The notes below the pieces were generated by a model, which saw nothing but the letters and a program-made list of their open reading frames with translations, made no database searches and was not told where the DNA came from. Below, one piece after another: positions 41,722 to 51,160 of a DNA stretch of 64,000 nucleotides. Numbering within the stretch: position 1 is the first letter of the stretch; every line of letters begins with the position of its first letter. Source of the stretch: Burkholderiaceae bacterium (GTDB taxonomy: Bacteria > Pseudomonadota > Gammaproteobacteria > Burkholderiales > Burkholderiaceae_A); contig VERJ01000005.1 of the NCBI GenBank assembly GCA_018882795.1, forward strand, positions 1 through 64,000, written 5' to 3'. The translations under genes were made by a program, and so were the position numbers.

Positions 41722-42663
41722 ATGAAATTCAAAAGAATTCTCATCTGCGCGCTGGTCATGATGTGTGTCGGCTGCGCCACTGCACCGTTTTCCGCTAATG
41801 ATGTCGACTACTTTCAGCCACCGATTGTGGAATCGGCTCCGCCACTGCGGCCACTGAACAGCTACAGCCTGTACAACAACACCACTGCAGTCAATCTTGC
41901 CCAAATGCGGCCCCTCATACCGGCTTTTAACGGCAAGGGGAATCTCCTGGCAAGCTGGAATCCCCACCCCGAGGGCATCAGCAACAGGCCGACATTCGTC
42001 GTCGTGCATGGCGGCCACGGACTCACGCCCACCAATTTCGCCACCGCTCTCTGGGCTCGAAAGGAGTTAGGAGCCAATGTATTGGTACTTGATGGCTTTT
42101 GGAGCCGGGGACGCCAAGAGAACTGGCTGACGTATACAAGGTTTGGCGTAAACATGCGGGTCCTCGATGTAATCGCGGCTGGGCAATGGCTGCGGTCAAA
42201 AGGTATTGATAAGGACCGGCTGTTCATCATCGGCGATAGCCAAGGCGGTTGGACGGTGCTTCGGCTATTCACCAACGAGCCGTTTTTCATTGAGCGCGCA
42301 AAAGATCTCTATCGGGGCGGAATAAGCCTTTATCCGGTATGTACCTCCAAGGGCATCCGAGATGAGCCGATGCTCGGCCCCTACTGGGGACCCGTTATCG
42401 TATTCACTGGCGGCAAAGACACAGGCACACCACCGTCGCAATGCAGAAGCAGCGTATTTAACGATGCAATGACATGGATACATTACCCGGAAGCAACCCA
42501 TGCCTGGGATGTCAGCAATCGCGGCGCCCATACGCCTGCAGTCGATGGGCAATGTGGCAGTGCGCTGAATGTCTATAACCACTTTCCTATCTGCCGCTCC
42601 GATAAGCGGACAGAGGAAATGAGGGCAAGCATCAAGGAATTTCTCAAGCGTATCGAGAAATGA
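41722..42663 (+). CDS. Predicted lipoprotein alpha/beta hydrolase
   Basis: 313 residues from ATG 41722, chosen because the signal sequence begins there (MKFKRILICALVMMC, then VGCATA as a lipobox with Cys); a start at 41692 would put ten polar residues before it. The body is an alpha/beta hydrolase of the dienelactone type: FVVVHGGHGL oxyanion region, nucleophile elbow GDSQGG, and a late His in EATHAWDVS. Probably anchored in the outer membrane, acting on an ester or amide in the periplasm; substrate unknown. Accessory region downstream of the tRNA-linked islet. Confidence 0.75.
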   Translation: MKFKRILICALVMMCVGCATAPFSANDVDYFQPPIVESAPPLRPLNSYSLYNNTTAVNLAQMRPLIPAFNGKGNLLASWNPHPEGISNRPTFVVVHGGHGLTPTNFATALWARKELGANVLVLDGFWSRGRQENWLTYTRFGVNMRVLDVIAAGQWLRSKGIDKDRLFIIGDSQGGWTVLRLFTNEPFFIERAKDLYRGGISLYPVCTSKGIRDEPMLGPYWGPVIVFTGGKDTGTPPSQCRSSVFNDAMTWIHYPEATHAWDVSNRGAHTPAVDGQCGSALNVYNHFPICRSDKRTEEMRASIKEFLKRIEK

Positions 42664-42717
42664 AGCCAGGCGTCGATGCGCCGCAGTCCAGCCAACTGAA
42701 AACCTTGCTCAGATCCT

Positions 42718-43578
42718 CTAAATCTCGAAAGCTTCGACCTTGCCTGTCTTCACGATTTTGCCGATAGCAGCCATCACCTCCTGCTCCTTACCGCGGAAGC
42801 CATGCTCAGTGAAAGCATTACAGGCATCCCCGGAAAAACCGCTGCCTCCAGTGACAGTCACCAACGGCAGGTCAAACTTGCCGGAGATCTTCTTGGCATC
42901 AGACCACGTTGTCAGAACGCAAGGATCATTTTTGTGATGAACAAAAATCTGCGGAATGCCAGACTTCCGATAGTCGAAGTCGCGAAGCTCACGATAGCTG
43001 TTTGGGGCATAGGGGTTGGTAATCGATGCTGTATGAATTGCGCCGAGATAGGCCTGGGGCGCGTAAGTGGGCATGAAGGAGGACGAAATCGTGCCCATGC
43101 TGGTCCCAATCAGCCAAACGCCCTGAATCGATGGATGGCGGCTTCGGACCTCATTGATGAGTTTCTGTACATGGGCCTGTCGCTCTGCCGAGGCCTGATA
43201 ACTGCTTGAGCAGTAATCCCCACTCTCTGAATGGCAGTCGACCGTCAACAGGGCAATGGTGTCATCAGCCAGATGCCTACGTGCGCGAATCAGAAAGTTT
43301 CCCGACAGTCTGGATTTGGTCATGACACCGTTTTCCACCGTAGGTCGAAACACCGATGGATATCCCGGTAACAGGACTGCAAGCCGGGAATGGCCACTTG
43401 AGCCGATCTTGATCGAGAGCAAGCCGACCTGCTTCGCACCATTTTCAAGACTGACGCCAACCAGTTCTTCCCGAAGCCCCTCGGCGTGGGCAGGCACACC
43501 CTGGGCTTGAACAGTTCCGGAAAACGTTAATCCAGCAAAGAAAAGGTAGCAGGGAAGAATTACTCGTCTAGGCCTCAT
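42718..43578 (-). CDS. Secreted alpha/beta-hydrolase-fold protein of unknown function
   Basis: 286 residues with a Sec signal peptide (cleavage near VQAQG). The nucleophile elbow is GTSMGT; a preceding GYPS strand (LAVLLPGYPSVF) and a late acidic/His region (AFTEHGF) suggest an intact triad. Four Cys in the mature protein could form disulfides. Convergent with the 41722 gene; the two hydrolases are not closely similar to each other. Substrate unknown. Confidence 0.7.
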   Translation of the reverse strand: MRPRRVILPCYLFFAGLTFSGTVQAQGVPAHAEGLREELVGVSLENGAKQVGLLSIKIGSSGHSRLAVLLPGYPSVFRPTVENGVMTKSRLSGNFLIRARRHLADDTIALLTVDCHSESGDYCSSSYQASAERQAHVQKLINEVRSRHPSIQGVWLIGTSMGTISSSFMPTYAPQAYLGAIHTASITNPYAPNSYRELRDFDYRKSGIPQIFVHHKNDPCVLTTWSDAKKISGKFDLPLVTVTGGSGFSGDACNAFTEHGFRGKEQEVMAAIGKIVKTGKVEAFEI

Positions 43579-43654
43579 CCGCTGGATTCTGCTCTAAACC
43601 AAACAGCCTGAAAAGAGGCCTCTGGCGAGGTCCGCCTTCATTTAAAGTGTGGGT

Positions 43655-44284
43655 ATGTACCTACCCTCACATTTCTCTGAGTACCGCCTCGAAGAGATTC
43701 ACAGGATCATCCGAGAGCATCCTTTAGGTATTTTGGTGACGCATGACAAAGATGCCGGGACTGATGCCAACCATATTCCTTTTGAATTTGATCCAAATGT
43801 TGGTGACCATGGTTTGCTCAAGGCCCACATCGCACGGGCGAACGACCTCTGGCAGCGCTGCCCCACCGGAACCGAGGTCTTGGTCATTTTTCGTGGCGTG
43901 GATGCCTACATCTCGCCAAACTGGTATCCCAGCAAGCACGAGACCCATCGGCAGGTACCCACGTGGAATTACGAGGTCGTTCACGCCAAAGGCACCATCA
44001 CGATTCGGGATGACGAACATTTTCTGCGTGGTCAGGCCGCACGGCTAACACGCTTGCATGAGCGCTCAGAGGCCAGACCCTGGCGTATGGGTGAATCGCC
44101 GCCCGACTACATCAAATCCATGCTTGAAAACATTGTGGGCATTGAAATCCAAATCACATCGCTGATCGGCAAGAGCAAACTAAGCCAAAATAAAGATGCA
44201 CGGGACCGAGAGAGCGCCGCTCAGAAATTACGCAACAAGGGCGATAGAGCGCTCGCGGATGCCATGCGAAAGACACTCGGTTGA
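43655..44284 (+). CDS. FMN-binding negative transcriptional regulator-like protein (PaiB family)
   Basis: 209 residues from ATG 43655 (a GTG two codons earlier is possible). The family start MYLPSHFSE is present, with the FMN-type split-barrel segments (DANHIPFEFD, SPNWYPSKH, VPTWNYEVVHAKG). Bacillus PaiB is known from sporulation/protease control, but most proteobacterial members are uncharacterised flavin-binding proteins, so a regulatory role should not be assumed. Confidence 0.9.
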   Translation: MYLPSHFSEYRLEEIHRIIREHPLGILVTHDKDAGTDANHIPFEFDPNVGDHGLLKAHIARANDLWQRCPTGTEVLVIFRGVDAYISPNWYPSKHETHRQVPTWNYEVVHAKGTITIRDDEHFLRGQAARLTRLHERSEARPWRMGESPPDYIKSMLENIVGIEIQITSLIGKSKLSQNKDARDRESAAQKLRNKGDRALADAMRKTLG

Positions 44285-44315
44285 GCCCCAAGGCACCAAG
44301 AGGCAGTGACAAGTC

Positions 44316-45365
44316 ATGAATTTCTTCACCGAACGACTTCGGCTCGAAGCGCCCATTTTTCAGGCCCCAATGGCTGGGGCCCAGGGCCATGCATTAGCAG
44401 CAGAGGTCTGCGAGGCGGGTGGCCTTGGGGCAATTCCTGCAGCGGCACTTAGCCTGGAGGCGCTCGATGCCGAGCTCAACGCCCTACGCGCTGAGACCAA
44501 GAGACCCTTCAACGTTAATTTCTTCGCGCACCATCCCCCATCCCCAGATGCCGAGGAACTGCGGGCATGGCACGCTGCGCTTGCACCCTATTACAAGGAG
44601 TTCTCCCTGGACCCAGGAACAATCCCTAAAGGTCCGGGGCGCATGCCGTTTAACGCAGATGCCGTTGCGGTACTAAAGAAATACCGTCCGGCTGCGGTGA
44701 GTTTTCATTTTGGACTGCCGGAGTCGGCATTACTCGATCAGGTGAAATCCCTTGGTTGCCTGGTGCTCTCGTCTGCAACCACTGCTGATGAGGCCCTTTG
44801 GCTGGAAAGACACGGTGCCGATGCCATCATCGCGCAGGGTGCCGAGGCAGGCGGTCATCGCGGTATGTTCCTGACTGAGGACCTGCACAGCCAAATTGGC
44901 CTCATGGCACTGCTGCCGCAGATTACTGCCGCCGTGAAGCTTCCGATCGTCGCTGCGGGTGGAATTGCGGATGTCTCAGGCATACGCGCAGCAAGAGCCC
45001 TTGGCGCGTCTGCCGTACAAATCGGCACGTCCTACCTTGCCTGCCCGGAATCGACAATCAGCGCCTTATATCGAGCGACGCTGGCCTCTCCGAATGCACG
45101 GTTTACAGCACTTACTAATCTTTTTAGCGGCCGTCCCGCGCGCGGAATTATGAATCGACTGATGCGCGAACTTGGTCCCATGTGTGCATCGGCGCCAAGA
45201 TTTCCGCTTGCCACCAACGCAATCGCGCCTCTGCGCGTCGCCGCGGAGGCAAAAGGAGATACTGGCTTTTCACCCCTCTGGGCCGGTCAGAATGCCGCTC
45301 TGGCCAAGATGCGCCCCGCCCGAGAACTCACACGCTACTTTATTGACAGCTGGCATAGCAGCTGA
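44316..45365 (+). CDS. Nitronate monooxygenase (2-nitropropane dioxygenase family)
   Basis: 349 residues. FMN-dependent TIM barrel; LEAPIFQAPMAG at the start, the phosphate-binding AAGGIADVSGIRAARALGA region, and AQGAEAGGHRG holding the family His. It oxidises alkyl nitronates such as propionate-3-nitronate. It lies 31 bases after the PaiB-like gene in the same direction, so both may be co-transcribed flavoproteins. Confidence 0.92.
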   Translation: MNFFTERLRLEAPIFQAPMAGAQGHALAAEVCEAGGLGAIPAAALSLEALDAELNALRAETKRPFNVNFFAHHPPSPDAEELRAWHAALAPYYKEFSLDPGTIPKGPGRMPFNADAVAVLKKYRPAAVSFHFGLPESALLDQVKSLGCLVLSSATTADEALWLERHGADAIIAQGAEAGGHRGMFLTEDLHSQIGLMALLPQITAAVKLPIVAAGGIADVSGIRAARALGASAVQIGTSYLACPESTISALYRATLASPNARFTALTNLFSGRPARGIMNRLMRELGPMCASAPRFPLATNAIAPLRVAAEAKGDTGFSPLWAGQNAALAKMRPARELTRYFIDSWHSS

Positions 45366-45474
45366 TGTTCTTTGGCTCCAAAGAAGGGAACTAAAAAAGA
45401 TCTTGTCAGAGGCAGCTTGACCCAGCCTAAAAAGCGACCTAACCTGCGCTGAAAATAGAACGACAGAGGACACA

Positions 45475-46446
45475 ATGCTACGCGTAATTCTTTCTTTAAT
45501 TTTTGGTTTAGTGATTGCGCCCCTTGGCACTTCGGCCCAGGAGACATCATGGCCATCCAAGCCGATCAAATTTATTGTTCCTTACCTTCCCGGAGGAACC
45601 ACAGATCTCGTCGCTCGGGTAACGGGTGAATACGTAAGTAAGAGGATCGGTCAGCCCGTGATTATCGAAAACCGGCCAGGAGCCGGAGGCAATATTGGGA
45701 TGAATGTTGTCGCCAAGTCTGCGCCAGATGGCTACACGATCGGGTTTGGCGCGATTTCTACAAATGCACTCAACCCACATATCTACCGGCAGATGCCATT
45801 TGATCCACGAAAGGATTTCACGGCGGTAAGCCTGCTGGGTTATTCGACTATCGTGCTCACCGTCGATCCCGAGAGGGTTCCAGCACGTAACGTCCCTGAG
45901 TTTGTCGCCTATGCAAAAGCGCACAAGGGTGTGAACTATGGCACTGCTGGCGCTGGTACTTCCATGCATCTTGCAGGGGCCATGTTTAGTCAGATGACTG
46001 GGACTGATCTGACACATATTGCCTACAAGGGAAGCGGCCCCGCCATCAGCGATATGCTTGGCGGACATCTGCCCGCGATGTTCGACAACCTTCCGGCAAG
46101 CCTTCCCCACATTCAATCGGGTAAATTGCGTGCCCTTGCGGTTGCAGGAAAATACCGCGCTCTAACCCTGCCCGATGTGCCAACACTCGCCGAAACCGGT
46201 TTGAAAGGCTATGGCGTAGATCCGTGGTTTGGCGTATTCGGTCCAGCAGGCATAGACCCGAAAATAACGCTGCGTCTCTCTCAGGCGTTTAACGAAGCGT
46301 TATCGGATCCAGAAGTGAAGGCAAAACTCACCAAGAGCGGTTTCACCCCCGAGGGTTCTACCCCCGAAACGCTGGCCAAACTCGCCGCCACAGAATATGA
46401 CAGACTCGGTAAAGTCGCTAAGGCTGCAGCAATGTCAGCCGACTAG
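45475..46446 (+). CDS. Bug-type (TctC) periplasmic binding protein
   Basis: 323 residues with a Sec signal peptide (cleavage near TSAQE). Family marks: WPSKPIKFIVPYLPGGTTD, VIIENRPGAGGNIG, APDGYTIGFG and the GKLRALAVAGKYR strand. These are receptors for carboxylates in tripartite tricarboxylate transporters, greatly expanded in Burkholderiales; as usual for orphan Bug genes, no tctA/tctB lies near. GAGG ribosome site upstream. Confidence 0.93.
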   Translation: MLRVILSLIFGLVIAPLGTSAQETSWPSKPIKFIVPYLPGGTTDLVARVTGEYVSKRIGQPVIIENRPGAGGNIGMNVVAKSAPDGYTIGFGAISTNALNPHIYRQMPFDPRKDFTAVSLLGYSTIVLTVDPERVPARNVPEFVAYAKAHKGVNYGTAGAGTSMHLAGAMFSQMTGTDLTHIAYKGSGPAISDMLGGHLPAMFDNLPASLPHIQSGKLRALAVAGKYRALTLPDVPTLAETGLKGYGVDPWFGVFGPAGIDPKITLRLSQAFNEALSDPEVKAKLTKSGFTPEGSTPETLAKLAATEYDRLGKVAKAAAMSAD

Positions 46447-46507
46447 AGTCTCGCCCTCTCGCAAAACGGCTCCGGCCAAAAAGATACACTGCTAATCCGC
46501 ACCGGAC

Positions 46508-46948
46508 TCAGAGCACAAGCACGGGTAGCCGCGACTCGGCCATGACTTCCCGTGTTTCACTGCCCATGAGAAGCGCACCGATCCCGGAGCGCTTATGGGA
46601 TGTCATCAGGATTACATCGGCAGCGGATTTCTTGGCAGCTTCCAGGATACCTTCGGACACATCACCATTGAACACATGCAGGTTGTCGATGGTGATGCCC
46701 TGTGCCAGACGCTCGGTGACCGAACGGAACATCTTTGTGGCATAGCTCTCACAGGCCCGACGGTGATCCGGAATCGTGATGTAGTCACCACCGAAACCAT
46801 TTTGCAAATAAAACGTCGGGGGCAATGGATCTGACACATGGGTCAGAGTAATTTTTGCAGAGTCCCGCTTAGCCAGGGCCGAGAGCCGGGCGAAGTCCGC
46901 ATGCTCCAGGGTGTAGTCATCGACCGGCAAAAGAAAATGATTGAACAT
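46508..46948 (-). CDS. Universal stress protein (UspA family)
   Basis: 146 residues, a single Usp domain. The ATP-binding pattern G-2x-G-9x-G(S) is partly recognisable in SHKRSGIGALLMGSETREVM at the C-terminal part. It lies directly after an Hsp20 gene on the minus strand (11-base gap), so it belongs to a stress-response group. Such proteins help survival under starvation or oxygen shift; the exact role is unknown. Confidence 0.92.
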   Translation of the reverse strand: MFNHFLLPVDDYTLEHADFARLSALAKRDSAKITLTHVSDPLPPTFYLQNGFGGDYITIPDHRRACESYATKMFRSVTERLAQGITIDNLHVFNGDVSEGILEAAKKSAADVILMTSHKRSGIGALLMGSETREVMAESRLPVLVL

Positions 46949-46959
46949 GCAGTGTCTCC

Positions 46960-47388
46960 TCAGTGAACAGCGATGCGCTTGCCTGCGGCGCTTGATTTCT
47001 TGGGTAGTGTCAGGGTGAGAATCCCATCGTGATAGGCGGCATTGGCGCCAACGCTGTCGATCTCTGAGGCGAGCTGAAATGTTCTTGAGACCGCGCCAAA
47101 GAAACGCTCACTGCGTACAACCCGATCATTTTCGGTTTTCTCATCAAGCTGCTTCACTTCCGCGCCGATGGTGACCCGGGGACCATCGATATCTACCTTG
47201 ATGTCTTCTTTTCTCAGGCCGGGCATCTCTGCCTGCACGGTATAGGCCTGCTCACCCTCGCGGATATCGACTGCAAAGTCTTCCGGCAGGGGGCGGCCGT
47301 GCAAGGGCCTCACCACAAAGTTTGGCGAAGCCCAATCATTGAAAAATTCCTTCATTAAATCGTCACGAATGCGGGCGAGGCTATTCAT
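46960..47388 (-). CDS. Small heat-shock protein (Hsp20 family)
   Basis: 142 residues from ATG 47388, preceded by GGAGAAA at 5 bases; an upstream start at 47454 adds 22 residues without support. The alpha-crystallin domain (~residues 35-135) includes YTVQAEMPGLRKEDIKVDID and the closing GILTLTLPKK. Acts as an ATP-independent holdase. The C-terminal I-x-I-like anchor is weak (KRIAVH). Confidence 0.93.
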   Translation of the reverse strand: MNSLARIRDDLMKEFFNDWASPNFVVRPLHGRPLPEDFAVDIREGEQAYTVQAEMPGLRKEDIKVDIDGPRVTIGAEVKQLDEKTENDRVVRSERFFGAVSRTFQLASEIDSVGANAAYHDGILTLTLPKKSSAAGKRIAVH

Positions 47389-47469
47389 CGGCGTTTCTCC
47401 TTGGAATGAGTGAGCGGGACCGATAGGCTCCCATAACGCCAACGCCACAGGCACCGCAAAGCGTGCAAA

Positions 47470-47802
47470 TCACGCCTTTTGCTGCTTCACCTCGCCCCGA
47501 CGCCGCTGCACAACGGCCTCCAGCTGGCGACGCATGGCATCGAATGCATCACGCATGGCCACATAGACATCCTCGTGCTGTACACGATTCACCGTCAGTT
47601 CGCGACCCGGCAGAGTGAGATCAATCATCACCCCATAGGGACGGCCCTGATGCTGGTGTTTTTGCAGCTGTTCAATGCTGACGCGGCAAGCCATGACATC
47701 GCCCGCAAGGGATTCGAGCCGATTAACATGATCGCTGGCCAACTGCTGCAGAGAATCGGTAGGCTCCATGCCACGGAATTGGAGATGCAGGGGTGTCTTC
47801 AT
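47470..47802 (-). CDS. hpf: Ribosome hibernation promoting factor (HPF/RaiA family, short form)
   Basis: 110 residues from ATG 47802, where AAGGATGA lies upstream and the domain begins (MKTPLHLQFRGMEPTDSLQQ); the frame extends upstream without conservation. A single beta-alpha-beta-beta-beta-alpha S30AE domain, with EDVYVAMRDAFDAMRRQLE as the last helix. It binds the 30S A/P sites in idle ribosomes. Grouped with hsp20 and usp, which suits a growth-arrest or low-energy regulon. Confidence 0.88.
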   Translation of the reverse strand: MKTPLHLQFRGMEPTDSLQQLASDHVNRLESLAGDVMACRVSIEQLQKHQHQGRPYGVMIDLTLPGRELTVNRVQHEDVYVAMRDAFDAMRRQLEAVVQRRRGEVKQQKA

Positions 47803-47867
47803 GCCGTCATCCTTGCACCCCGGCAGGACAGCTTCACACGTCAGCCGTGGAGATTGACCACTCTGGC

Positions 47868-49091
47868 CTACTCGATACGCAGCGCTTCTACCGGCCGCAG
47901 TCGTGAGGCCTTGGCTGCCGGGTACCAACCAAAAAAGATGCCAATGGCGGCAGAAAAACCGAAAGCAAGCGCAATGGATGCCATGGAGATCTCCACCAAC
48001 AATCCAGAAAAAGAGGCAATCAGCCAGGCGCCGGCAATGCCCAGGCCCGCACCGACTGCTCCGCCCGCAAGACAAATCGCTATCGCCTCAATCAGAAACT
48101 GCCGCAGGATATCCCGCTGCCTGGCGCCAATGGCCATACGAATACCGATCTCACGGGTGCGCTCCGTCACGCTCACCAGCATGATATTCATGATGCCAAT
48201 TCCACCCACCAGCAGAGAGACACCGGCGATTGCACCCAGCAGCACAGCCATGGCACCTGCCGCAACTGCAGCCGTCTGGGCAATCGCAGTCAGATTACGA
48301 ATGGTGAAATCGTTTTCCTGGCCCGGTCCGATGCGATGTCGGACCCGAAGCAGATCGTTGAGCTCTGCCTCTGCAACGGGCATAGCCTCGGCCGAGGCAA
48401 CCTGAACAAACAGCAGATTGATACTACCGGGAAAAGTGCTGCGGATGAGCTGCTGACGCGCTGTTGACAGCGGAATGAAGACGGCATCGTCTTGGTCTCT
48501 ACCATCGAGACTCTGGCCTTTACGTGACAGAATGCCGATCACGGTGAACGGCAGGTTGCGAATGCGCATTGTCTTGCCGATGGGAGCCTCATCGCCAAAC
48601 AACTGCTTGGCGGTAGACTGACCGATAACAGCCACGCGGGCATTTGAGCGGATATCGGCATCTGAAAACAAATCGCCCTCTTCCGCATCCCAGGACCGAG
48701 TCGGGAAATAATCGGTGGTCACACCCGTGACCATCGCGCTCCAGTTGGTATTGCCATAGCCCAACTGAAACGAACGCATCACAATTGGAGCAGAACGAAT
48801 CACACCGGTGACCGATTCCGCTGCGACTGCATCCGATATCGTGAGTGTTTGGGCGGCACCCGCACCGAATCGAATACCGCCAGAGGTCTGGGATCCCGGA
48901 AATACCACCAGCAGGTTACTGCCCATGCTGCTGATGCTCTGGTTGACCAATGATTGCGCACCCCGGCCTACGGCCAGCATGATCACCACCGCCGAGACGC
49001 CAATAATCACGCCCAGCATCGTGAGCGATGTGCGTAGTCGATTAGTGGAGAGCGCGCTCAGCGCCTCCTGAAGGACCTGGGGCGCCCTCAT
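47868..49091 (-). CDS. macB: MacB-type ABC transporter permease
   Basis: 407 residues. One N-terminal membrane segment, a large periplasmic MacB core domain (~50-270) and three C-terminal segments with the FtsX signature GIGIMNIMLVSVTERTREIG and IGARQRDILRQFLIEA. Here the permease is separate from its ATPase, as in YknYZ-like systems, where E. coli MacB is a single fused chain. Overlaps the ATPase gene by 4 bases. Confidence 0.93.
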   Translation of the reverse strand: MRAPQVLQEALSALSTNRLRTSLTMLGVIIGVSAVVIMLAVGRGAQSLVNQSISSMGSNLLVVFPGSQTSGGIRFGAGAAQTLTISDAVAAESVTGVIRSAPIVMRSFQLGYGNTNWSAMVTGVTTDYFPTRSWDAEEGDLFSDADIRSNARVAVIGQSTAKQLFGDEAPIGKTMRIRNLPFTVIGILSRKGQSLDGRDQDDAVFIPLSTARQQLIRSTFPGSINLLFVQVASAEAMPVAEAELNDLLRVRHRIGPGQENDFTIRNLTAIAQTAAVAAGAMAVLLGAIAGVSLLVGGIGIMNIMLVSVTERTREIGIRMAIGARQRDILRQFLIEAIAICLAGGAVGAGLGIAGAWLIASFSGLLVEISMASIALAFGFSAAIGIFFGWYPAAKASRLRPVEALRIE

Positions 49092-49816
49092 GCTGTCACA
49101 CGCTCTCCGAGACCCTCGGCGACATCGCCATCGAACACGATTCGCCCATCTTTCAGGCGAATCAGACGCCTGCCATAGCGGGCGATGTCCGGCTCGTGGG
49201 TCACCAACACAATAGTGATGCCCCGATCGCGATTCAGCTGCGCGATCAGCCCCATGATTTCTTCGGATGTTGCAGTGTCCAGGTTACCTGTCGGTTCATC
49301 GGCCAACAACACCGGCGGGTCCATCACGAGGGCCCGGGCAATCGCAATACGCTGCTGCTGACCGCCAGAGAGTTGATTGGGAAGCCGCTCCGAAAAACCC
49401 GCCAGGCCAGTGGCCTGAAGTTTTTCAAGCGCCCGCTCACGAGCCTGCTCACGCGGCATACCTGCATAGACCATGGGCAGGGCCACATTGTCCACCGCAG
49501 TCATACGCTTTAAAAGATTGAACCCCTGAAACACAAAACCAAGCTTGCGATTTCGGATTTGCGCTAATTCATCAGCTACAAGGCCGCTGATCCGTCGGTC
49601 TTCCAGAAAATATTCACCGTGAGTGGGCGCATCCAGACAGCCCAGTATGTTCATCAGTGTGGACTTGCCGGAGCCCGATTGACCCATCAGGCATACAAAC
49701 TCACCCGGTTTGATCTCCAGAGAAATGCCGTGTAACACCGGCACAGCCGGTGCACCAGGCGACTCATACTGCTTGTCGATATGGTGGAGCCGAATCAGTG
49801 ATTGCGGCATGCTCAA
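49088..49816 (-). CDS. MacB/LolD-type ABC transporter ATPase
   Basis: 242 residues. Walker [13 protein letters not shown], signature [15 protein letters not shown], Walker B VLLADEPTGNLD and switch His in VLVTHEPDIA. The motor of the MacAB-like exporter; mechanotransmission type that powers transfer of periplasmic substrates. Start overlaps the adaptor gene by 4 bases. Confidence 0.95.
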   Translation of the reverse strand: MSMPQSLIRLHHIDKQYESPGAPAVPVLHGISLEIKPGEFVCLMGQSGSGKSTLMNILGCLDAPTHGEYFLEDRRISGLVADELAQIRNRKLGFVFQGFNLLKRMTAVDNVALPMVYAGMPREQARERALEKLQATGLAGFSERLPNQLSGGQQQRIAIARALVMDPPVLLADEPTGNLDTATSEEIMGLIAQLNRDRGITIVLVTHEPDIARYGRRLIRLKDGRIVFDGDVAEGLGERVTA

Positions 49817-50976
49817 AACATGCGGAAACGAAATCCGCTGGTCTGGCTGTTGTTGGCGACAACAGCAGCACGTGTCACCACCTCATCACCGGCCCCAAGC
49901 CCGTCGAGCACCTCGGTGAAACGACCGTCCGAAATACCGATCTTGATTTCTTTTGGCACCAGAGCCCCCGACTCGCCAACCACGTAGATACGGGGTGACT
50001 GAGAGGCGCCACGGCCACGGCCTTTCTCGACAGGAGCAGCCGGTGTTGCAGCCGCGGAATCGGTGGTGTCTGGCGGACGGAATCGCAATGCGGCAGCGGG
50101 AACGCGCAACACATTCTCCTTACGGTTAGTGACGATGGCGACCTGCGCCGTCATACCCGGCAGCAAGATGCCATCCTTATTGTCGACATCAATCACTACG
50201 TTGTATGTCACAACATTCTGCTGCGTGGTCGGATTAAGTCTGACCATGCGCACCTGAGCACTGAAATCCTGATCACGAAATGCATCGACTGTGAAACGCA
50301 CTGGCTGACCAGCCTGGATAGCACCCACATCGGCCTCTGAGACAGAGGTATCGATCTGCATCCGTCGCAGATCACGGGCAATCTGAAAAAGTGTTGGCGT
50401 CTGAAAGCTTGCCGCAACCGTCTGGCCCACATCAATGCCACGATTCACCACAATCCCATCAATGGGCGAGCGGACCTTGCTGTAACCCAGATTCGTTTTA
50501 TCGCGAGAAACCTGGGCCTCCAGCTGCATGACCTGTGCGCGGGCAGTCTCAACATCCTTGCGAAATCCATCGAGTGCGCCATCCGACACAAAACCCTTGC
50601 CCTTGAGGTTTTCATTACGCCTGAGCACCAGCTCGGCATTGTTGAAGGTGGCACGGGCCGAGGCCAGATTCGCCTCCGACTGGCGAATCTGCGCCTCCAG
50701 GATGGCGGGATCAAGTTCCACCAACAGCTGGCCCGCCTTCACTCGCTGATTGAAATCCGCATGCAATCGCAACACCGTGCCGGAAACCTGGGTGCCAACA
50801 TTCACGAGTTCCACCGGATTCAGGGTGCCATTGGCCGAAACACGTTGCACGATGGGCCCCTGGTCCACCTTCGCCGTGACCCACTTGGGCTTTTCCGGCG
50901 CAGGCATCCACCGCCAGACCGCGGCAGCAGCCACTACCGCAACGCCGGCAAGAAGGACGAGCTTTTTTGATTTCAT
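49813..50976 (-). CDS. macA: MacA-type periplasmic adaptor (membrane fusion protein)
   Basis: 387 residues. N-terminal anchor (LVLLAGVAVVAAAAVW), a lipoyl/biotinyl half-motif (VSGTVLRLHADFNQRVKAGQ), a coiled-coil hairpin (~100-160) and beta-barrel domains. First gene of the exporter operon. No outer-membrane TolC gene nearby, so it likely shares a TolC encoded elsewhere. Substrates of this family include macrolides, lipopeptides and siderophores; none can be assigned here. Confidence 0.93.
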   Translation of the reverse strand: MKSKKLVLLAGVAVVAAAAVWRWMPAPEKPKWVTAKVDQGPIVQRVSANGTLNPVELVNVGTQVSGTVLRLHADFNQRVKAGQLLVELDPAILEAQIRQSEANLASARATFNNAELVLRRNENLKGKGFVSDGALDGFRKDVETARAQVMQLEAQVSRDKTNLGYSKVRSPIDGIVVNRGIDVGQTVAASFQTPTLFQIARDLRRMQIDTSVSEADVGAIQAGQPVRFTVDAFRDQDFSAQVRMVRLNPTTQQNVVTYNVVIDVDNKDGILLPGMTAQVAIVTNRKENVLRVPAAALRFRPPDTTDSAAATPAAPVEKGRGRGASQSPRIYVVGESGALVPKEIKIGISDGRFTEVLDGLGAGDEVVTRAAVVANNSQTSGFRFRMF

Positions 50977-51160
50977 ATGATGTTCGAAAATTTCACTGGA
51001 AAAGCGGGAATGGCATGCCGCACAGAGAGTGGATTCTCCCTGATTTCAGGGACTTCGGCCAGTGGATTGCGGCCGTGGTGATGCCTTCAAAGCGGGCATC
51101 AGAGATTCTCAGATATTTCAAACAGTTCTAATACGATGCGAAAAACGATATGCTGGCCAA

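Noticed and set aside
41536-42018. Minus-strand reading frame of 160 residues ending in AAGRIRTHDP
   Set aside because: Antisense of the tRNA remnant and the lipoprotein gene; same artefact, no domain or ribosome site.
47868-50976. Macrolide resistance operon
   Set aside because: MacAB-type exporters are general; the separate ATPase and permease and the lack of a linked TolC give no reason to assign a drug substrate.
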